Shown here one piece after another: positions 59,217-64,000 of a DNA stretch of 64,000 nucleotides (positions are counted from its first letter, which is position 1; each line of letters begins with the position of its first letter). The notes beneath the pieces were generated by a model. The model made no database searches, was not told the DNA's origin, and worked only from the letters and a program-made list of their open reading frames with translations. The stretch is from the NCBI RefSeq assembly GCF_900142675.1, contig NZ_FRBS01000001.1:1-64000 (forward strand). The letters run 5' to 3'. This DNA comes from Shouchella rhizosphaerae. Lineage in GTDB: Bacteria > Bacillota > Bacilli > Bacillales > Bacillaceae_D. The translations under genes and the position numbers were made by a program.

Positions 59217-60037
59217 TTATAAAAATTGTTAACAACAAGCAGGCGCTGGCAGGACTTGTAATGATCGCATTGGTAAGCCTGGTTGCTGCAACTGCTCCGC
59301 TGATTGTACCCAATGACCCGCACAAAATTGATATCGTGAACCGATTCTTATCCGCAAACGCGCAATACCCACTCGGTACGGATCAACTGGGACGTTGTGT
59401 GTTATCGAGGCTGCTCCTTGGGGCGAGCTACTCGCTGGGCATTGCCGTACCGACACTGATGGCGCTAGGGGGCATTGGATTAATACTGGGAACGTCAGCC
59501 GCTTATTTAGGCGGGCGTTTGGAACGGGCTTTACTGATCATCTGTGATCTATTTATGGCTTTTCCATCGCTGGTCATCGTACTGTCTCTTGTCGGGGCGT
59601 TGGGACAAGGAATACCCAGCATCGTTGTGGCCGTGATGTTCTCGCTGTGGGCTTGGTATGCCAAAGTGGTGTGGAGCTATGCGTGTCTGGAAAAGAGCAA
59701 GGACTACATTCTTGCATGCATTATAGCCGGGTGCAATCACAGAAGAATTATATTTCGACACATCCTTCCTAATCTGTTTCCCCAATTCCTGGTGTACCTG
59801 AGCACGGGAATGGCTTCCATGATCATCATGATATCCGGGTTTTCATTTTTAGGATTAGGCTTTGAATCAGGCACGCCAGAATGGGGAGCGATGTTGAACG
59901 AAGCCAGGGCGAGTTTTTATTCTCATCCGACATTTGTCCTTTACCCTGGCCTTTGTATTCTGGTAACGGCAGCGGGCTTCAATTTATTCGGAGAAGCGCT
60001 TAGAGACATCATTTCTCCGGAGGAGGTGAGCGAATGA
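59213..60037 (+). CDS. NikC/DppC-type ABC permease
   Basis: 274 residues. The N-terminal helix is followed by a periplasmic-type loop with YPLGTDQLGRCVLSRLLLGA, the DppC/NikC signature. There are five further helices and an EAA loop CIIAGCNHRRIIFRHILPNL. The start overlaps the previous stop (ATGA). A 35-codon upstream extension of the frame is ignored because it lies inside the first permease gene. Confidence 0.87.
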   Translation: MIIKIVNNKQALAGLVMIALVSLVAATAPLIVPNDPHKIDIVNRFLSANAQYPLGTDQLGRCVLSRLLLGASYSLGIAVPTLMALGGIGLILGTSAAYLGGRLERALLIICDLFMAFPSLVIVLSLVGALGQGIPSIVVAVMFSLWAWYAKVVWSYACLEKSKDYILACIIAGCNHRRIIFRHILPNLFPQFLVYLSTGMASMIIMISGFSFLGLGFESGTPEWGAMLNEARASFYSHPTFVLYPGLCILVTAAGFNLFGEALRDIISPEEVSE

Positions 60038-60825
60038 ATGGTTTGTTGGAAGTGAAAAATCTTTGTGTTGGACTTAAGGAGCAGCCGAGCCGTCTGATTG
60101 TCAAGCATGTAGATTTTACGCTTCGCCAAGGAAAGGCACTAGCTCTTGTAGGGGAAAGCGGAAGCGGAAAGACGATGACCTGCAAGGCGCTTATGCGGTT
60201 ATTAAATAGGAAGAAATTCGAAGTTTCCGGGAGCATCCGGTATAGGGAGGTGGGGCTGCTAACCCTTAAAGAAAAAGAAATGCGTTCGTTATGCGGAAGC
60301 AAAATAGCGATGATTGTTCAACATCCGATGACCGCCTTCAATCCGACAATTAAAATCGGCGCGCAAATCGTAGAGGCGATAAGGGTTCATCGAAAAATCG
60401 GCAAAAAAGAAGCGTATGAGATTGGTATTCAAGCACTGGAGCAAATGCATTTGCCGCGCTGCGAACAATTAATGAACAGTTATTCTTACACATTAAGTGG
60501 AGGAATGCTGCAAAGAATCATGATCGCAGTAGCCTTGATTCACAAGCCGGAGATTCTTATAGCGGATGAGGCGACCACGGCTTTGGACGTGAAGAACCAA
60601 AGCATTGTACTTGAGGAACTCGATCAATTGAAGAAAAAGGGGATTGCGCTTCTTTTGGTTACTCACGACTTGGGCGTGGCCGCGAAGCTTGCGGATGATA
60701 TGGTGGTTATGAAAAGTGGGGAGATCATTGAACGCGGGACTGTTTTCGAACTCTTCGCATCACCTCGGGAAGCATACACCAAAGAACTGCTGGGAGCCAG
60801 GTTAATGAAAGGAGCAGGACTGTGA
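60034..60825 (+). CDS. NikD/DppD-type ABC ATPase
   Basis: 263 residues. Walker A GESGSGKT (40-47), Q-loop MIVQHPMTAFNP, signature LSGGMLQRIMIA, Walker B ILIADEATTALD and H-loop VTHDLGV are all present. The short length lacks the C-terminal oligopeptide-binding extension of full DppD proteins, as in NikD. RBS GGAGGTGAG is upstream, and the start overlaps the NikC stop by 4 bases. Confidence 0.88.
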   Translation: MNGLLEVKNLCVGLKEQPSRLIVKHVDFTLRQGKALALVGESGSGKTMTCKALMRLLNRKKFEVSGSIRYREVGLLTLKEKEMRSLCGSKIAMIVQHPMTAFNPTIKIGAQIVEAIRVHRKIGKKEAYEIGIQALEQMHLPRCEQLMNSYSYTLSGGMLQRIMIAVALIHKPEILIADEATTALDVKNQSIVLEELDQLKKKGIALLLVTHDLGVAAKLADDMVVMKSGEIIERGTVFELFASPREAYTKELLGARLMKGAGL

Positions 60826-61637
60826 TAGAGCTGAAGCAGGTATCCAAGCAATATCAAGTAAAAGACAAGCGAGGAAATAAACGAACTATCGATGCGGTGA
60901 AACCATTATCGCTTTCGTTGGATCATCAAACCAGTTACGCCCTTGTAGGCGAAAGCGGAAGCGGAAAAAGCACCTTGGCCCGTCTGATGCTGGGGATCGA
61001 GCGACCGACAAGCGGCGAGGTATGTCTGGAGGGGAATAATATCGCCTTGCAGCGTCCAGGAGAATTTCGCAAGAAAAGGGCAGTGCTCCAGATGGTGTTG
61101 CAAAATGCACAGAGCTCACTCGATCCCAGACTTCCGGTATTTGATTCGATCGCCGAGCCGATCCGGTGTTTGAAGAAGATGGACAAACAAAGCGAGCGCC
61201 AAAAAATTCTGGAACTGGCCGACAAAGTTTGCTTAACCGTTGATCAGCTTAGCCGCCTTCCGCATGAGTTGAGCGGCGGTCAATTGAAGAGGGTTTGTAT
61301 TGCTCGCGCAATGAGCATATCCCCAAAGTTTATTGTTTTTGATGAATCCGTTAGCGGGCTGGATGTGACGGTCCGAAAGCAAATTCTCGACTTGATTCTT
61401 CAGCTAAAAAATGACGGAATAGGCGCATTCCTGTTTATTACCCATGATATCGATGTAGCGATCTATATGGCGGATCACATCATTGTGATGAAAGATGGAT
61501 CTATCGTTGAACGGGTTGAACATGCTGCTTCTTATGATGATTTTAAACATGAGTATTCGAGGAAGATGATTGAGTCGCTTCCTCCGAAGTCTCCGGAATA
61601 CCGGAACCAACAACATCGGATGGCTGCGACCCTTTAA
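60822..61637 (+). CDS. NikE/DppF-type ABC ATPase
   Basis: 271 residues. Walker A GESGSGKST (43-51), Q-loop LQMVLQNAQSSLDPR, signature ELSGGQLKRVCIA, Walker B FIVFDESVSGLD and H-loop ITHDIDV are all present. FDES replaces the usual xDEP, as in several NikE proteins. It pairs with NikD to energise the importer. The start overlaps NikD by 4 bases. Confidence 0.88.
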   Translation: MIELKQVSKQYQVKDKRGNKRTIDAVKPLSLSLDHQTSYALVGESGSGKSTLARLMLGIERPTSGEVCLEGNNIALQRPGEFRKKRAVLQMVLQNAQSSLDPRLPVFDSIAEPIRCLKKMDKQSERQKILELADKVCLTVDQLSRLPHELSGGQLKRVCIARAMSISPKFIVFDESVSGLDVTVRKQILDLILQLKNDGIGAFLFITHDIDVAIYMADHIIVMKDGSIVERVEHAASYDDFKHEYSRKMIESLPPKSPEYRNQQHRMAATL

Positions 61638-61666
61638 CAGTAGTAGGCTAAGAGGAGACGATTCCC

Positions 61667-63280
61667 ATGAGAAAAATGATTGATGCTCTCGTTGTAATAG
61701 CGTTATTGCTATTTGTTTTAACTGCTTGCTTACAGACAAATACCGAACAAACGGAGGGTGAGATTACATTAACGGAAAGCTGGGATTTTGCCGGAGGTTT
61801 TTACCCGATTGAAACGCTAACGGTAAATGCCAATTACGGTCCACAGTTTTACATGGTCAATTTTTATGAAACGCTTGTCCGTTATAAGGATGGAGAAATC
61901 ATTCCTGGTCTGGCAGAGTCCTGGGAGATATCGGAGGACGGCTTGATCTATACATTTCATTTAAGAGAACAAGTGAAGTTTTCCGACGGCTCACCTTTTA
62001 ATGCGGAAGCGGTCAAACGAAATCTGGAGGTAATCCCGGCGAATCTCGGACCAATGAATGGAGGTCTGGGAACGGTGTCTACACTCCTGGACCAGATTGT
62101 TGTCATCGACACTCATACGGTTGAAGTGCATCTTACAGCCCCTTACTATGGAGCGCTAAAGGATTTTACACTGATGAACCCAATGGCGATGGTATCGCCC
62201 GATGCATTCAATGCGGACGGCTCTCCGGGAGATGTCCTCAGAACGGGCACGTTCGGAACGGGTCCTTACATGTATGAGGGGGAAACGGACGGGACGACGT
62301 ACACCTTTGTTAAAAATCCGCATTATTGGGGCGAGGAGCCCGAGGTCGAACGCTTTCATGTGAAGGTGATTCCGGATAACGATACCAAGCTGCTGGCTTT
62401 GCGCAATGGGGAAGTAGACATTCTCGTAGGAACACGGCATATGTCCTATGATCGTTTTAATGAAATGAAAAAATCGGGCTACGGAGCGCAGATTTCAGAA
62501 GGGATAGCCAGCAACACGCGGTATCTTGCATTTAATGTGTCCAAAGCGCCTTTCGATGATCGGAATGTACGACTGGCAGCCAGCCGCGCAATCGACAAAG
62601 AGGGAGTTGTACAAAGCATATTTACGGGAATTGAAACGAAGGCCGACAGTATTTTCGATCCTGCAATGCCTTACAGCAACGTGGAACTTGTTCCCCATGC
62701 ATACGACATGGATCAAGCCAAGTTGATTTTAGAAGACGCTGGCTGGGTGGATACGGATGGCGACGGCGTCAGGGAAAAAGACGGCAAGCGCTTGGCAGGC
62801 GAGATTCTGTATATTAAGGGAGATGCCATGATCGATGATTTACTTTTGGCGATTTCGGCGCAATGGAATGAACTCGGTATGGACATCAAGCCAAAGGGGA
62901 TGGAAAAAATGACTTTTCACGCTGAGTTCGCAAAGGCCGATTTTGACCTCGCTTTTTATGAAACTTACGGCTCTGCCTGGGATCCCCACACATCGATGAC
63001 AAATATGAAGCCCGATTACAGACATGGTTATCCTGCGGCCCAGGCGCTGGCGCTCGTAGAGAACGGCAACGAGATCATAGATGCGCTTAATGTCAGCACA
63101 GATGAAGAGCAGATTCAGGAGATTTATGATTTGGTTTTAAACGAAATCAACGACCAGGCCATTCTTATTCCTCTTTCCTATACCAAAGAACTGGCCCTGT
63201 ACAATAGTCAAAGAATAGCGCATTACTCGTTTAACGGACAACCGGCTGATATTGACGTCGCTGCTATTCAGCTAAAATAA
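61667..63280 (+). CDS. NikA/CntA-type extracellular solute-binding lipoprotein
   Basis: 537 residues. A lipoprotein signal peptide ends in LTAC (Cys21). The mature part is a family 5 solute-binding protein (LTESWDFAGGFYPIETL, GLAESWEISEDGLIYTFHLR, FNVSKAPFDDRNVRLAASRAIDK). FYETYGSAWDPHTSMTNMK matches the region that distinguishes nickel or metallophore binders (NikA, CntA) from peptide binders. It captures the substrate outside and delivers it to NikBC. ATG 61667 follows AGGAGA. That the gene is last in the operon is common in Firmicute nik loci. Confidence 0.85.
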   Translation: MRKMIDALVVIALLLFVLTACLQTNTEQTEGEITLTESWDFAGGFYPIETLTVNANYGPQFYMVNFYETLVRYKDGEIIPGLAESWEISEDGLIYTFHLREQVKFSDGSPFNAEAVKRNLEVIPANLGPMNGGLGTVSTLLDQIVVIDTHTVEVHLTAPYYGALKDFTLMNPMAMVSPDAFNADGSPGDVLRTGTFGTGPYMYEGETDGTTYTFVKNPHYWGEEPEVERFHVKVIPDNDTKLLALRNGEVDILVGTRHMSYDRFNEMKKSGYGAQISEGIASNTRYLAFNVSKAPFDDRNVRLAASRAIDKEGVVQSIFTGIETKADSIFDPAMPYSNVELVPHAYDMDQAKLILEDAGWVDTDGDGVREKDGKRLAGEILYIKGDAMIDDLLLAISAQWNELGMDIKPKGMEKMTFHAEFAKADFDLAFYETYGSAWDPHTSMTNMKPDYRHGYPAAQALALVENGNEIIDALNVSTDEEQIQEIYDLVLNEINDQAILIPLSYTKELALYNSQRIAHYSFNGQPADIDVAAIQLK

Positions 63281-63281
63281 A

Positions 63282-63320
63282 AAAGCTTTCCCTCGTCTGT
63301 AAGGGTGAGGAGAGCTTTTG
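63282..63320 (+). terminator. Terminator of the importer operon
   Basis: AAAAGCTTTCCCTC and GAGGAGAGCTTTT pair around a short loop, with A-rich and T-rich flanks, so it may act in both directions. Confidence 0.65.
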
Positions 63321-63329
63321 TTCGGTCAA

Positions 63330-63350
63330 AGTGTATAGCAGCTATATACT
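63330..63350. promoter_or_regulatory. MarR box 3 before the ABC transporter gene
   Basis: Arms AGTGTATAG and CTATATACT around CAG match box 1 at 19 of 21 positions. TATACT (63345-63350) may be the -10 of the following gene. Confidence 0.75.
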
Positions 63351-63367
63351 TTTGGGAGGTGTGCTGA

Positions 63368-64000
63368 TTGGGAGGACAATATAATAACCCAAAGAAAAAT
63401 CGTTCGACAGATGACAATCGCAGCGGCAACTTGGCCGGGGAGGAAGCTCCGCGTATGCTGCCGATAAGCGATACGTTTCGCATGTTGCGCCCGATCCAGA
63501 TTCACTTGATCACGTGCGCGTTCCTCACCGGGGCGAGCGCGGTAGCCGGCTTTGCGCCGTACTTGGCCATTGTGGAGATCGCCAGAGCCTTGTTCGTAGC
63601 CGCCAATGCCGCAGAGGCTGCCAGTACAGTGTGGATCTGGGTCGGCATCGGCGCCGCAGGCGCTGCGTTGCGACTCATTATGCTCGGGTTGTCCACGCAT
63701 GTCGGCCACAACGCCGACGCAGAAATGCTGCATCATCTCCGAGGTCAAATTGTGAAGCGGCTTGGCGTTCTGCCTCTCGGCTGGTTCCGAGCCGCCGGTT
63801 CCGGACAGGTGAAGAAGGCGATGACCGATGATTTGGAAGCGATGCATGAACTGTTCGCCCATGCGTTGGGAGCGGTTGTCGGCGCAGCCGTTTCGCTTGC
63901 TGTCGGCTTCACTTACCTGATGCTTGTGGATTGGCGGATGGCGCTCATTACGCTCGCAGTCCCGGTGCTGGCCGCAATTACGTATAAGATGGCGATGCGA
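63368..64000 (+). CDS. ABC transporter, IrtA/YbtP-type (partial, runs off the window)
   Basis: 211 codons from TTG 63368, 8 bases after GGGAGG, stay open to the window end. After a 40-residue polar N-terminus, membrane helices start (IHLITCAFLTGASAVAGFAP). The segment LPLGWFRAAGSGQVKKAMTD then DLEAMHELFAHA is typical of the siderophore-linked ABC transporters IrtA/IrtB and YbtP/YbtQ, which fuse the membrane and ATPase domains. The ATPase half must lie beyond the window. There is no ATG start, so simple ORF calls miss it. MarR box 3 lies just upstream, linking it to the NikA-E importer. Confidence 0.75.
   Translation, partial: MGGQYNNPKKNRSTDDNRSGNLAGEEAPRMLPISDTFRMLRPIQIHLITCAFLTGASAVAGFAPYLAIVEIARALFVAANAAEAASTVWIWVGIGAAGAALRLIMLGLSTHVGHNADAEMLHHLRGQIVKRLGVLPLGWFRAAGSGQVKKAMTDDLEAMHELFAHALGAVVGAAVSLAVGFTYLMLVDWRMALITLAVPVLAAITYKMAMR

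Noticed and set aside
63326-63862. Minus-strand frame of 178 codons at the window end
   Set aside because: It is antisense to the IrtA/YbtP-type gene, whose forward frame has recognisable motifs and an RBS.

Overview
The window begins in the 3' end of a 23S rRNA gene. It continues through a 5S gene and a 16-gene tRNA cluster of the type that follows rRNA operons in Bacillaceae. The codon use, Shine-Dalgarno sites (frequent GTG and TTG starts), sigma-A promoters and gene families (PRD regulators, peptidase G2 beta-helix protein, PbuE-like and LmrB-like exporters, DUF3021) all fit a low to moderate GC Bacillus-like Firmicute. The content is compatible with an alkaliphilic Bacillus/Shouchella-type chromosome, but the species cannot be fixed from the sequence alone.

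Layout. (1) 1-5456: 23S end, long 23S-5S spacer, 5S, 16 tRNAs with a tandem repeat built from the 5' end of initiator tRNA, a phage-tail-spike-like beta-helix protein with a self-cleaving C-terminal domain, and a lone tRNA-Leu(CAA). (2) 5.7-26.3 kb: an accessory stretch of small regulator-plus-detoxification cassettes. These are ArsR/MFS, MarR/RidA/flavin monooxygenase, TetR/NADH-oxidase-like flavoprotein, Rrf2/DHA2 exporter, MerR/serine hydrolase, HxlR/ABM monooxygenase, an APH-type kinase and an epoxide hydrolase, with decayed genes (sufC, SDR, TetR, MarR) between them. (3) 26.4-32.3 kb: the scar of a mobilization module (ribbon-helix-helix protein and relaxase, both broken), then an intact AT-rich three-gene defence operon. 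That operon has a Cap4/DUF4297-type nuclease, a small middle component and an SMC-like ATPase, and corresponds to Lamassu/DdmABC or ABC-3C. (4) 32.5-43.2 kb: AraC and GH42 beta-galactosidase, then a nine-gene operon with a PRD/EIIB-type activator, amidohydrolase, small PRD protein, SFCGS protein, DUF4312, DUF4311, DUF4310, a DgaE-like PLP enzyme and a DgaF-like KDPG aldolase. This looks like an uncharacterised uptake and catabolic route for an acylated amino-sugar acid or similar compound. (5) 43.2-57.5 kb: more cassettes, namely AKR, MarR/lipase, TetR/monooxygenase/MFS, MerR/ABC-2 exporter, HxlR/arginase-like, TetR/GNAT and MerR with a frameshifted AKR. (6) 57.6-64 kb: a MarR regulator, a complete NikBCDEA-type ABC importer with a Fur-like box, and the start of an IrtA/YbtP-type ABC transporter that runs off the window. 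All three units carry the same 21-bp MarR-type palindrome, which suggests one metal or metallophore uptake regulon.

Fifteen full-length transcription regulators from eight families lie in 58 kb. For many, the operator can be read directly as palindromes between divergent genes, and three MerR genes have the 19-bp -35/-10 spacing diagnostic of MerR promoters. The regulators mostly sit next to the enzymes or pumps they presumably control. Gene function was judged only by reading motifs. No database search was possible.
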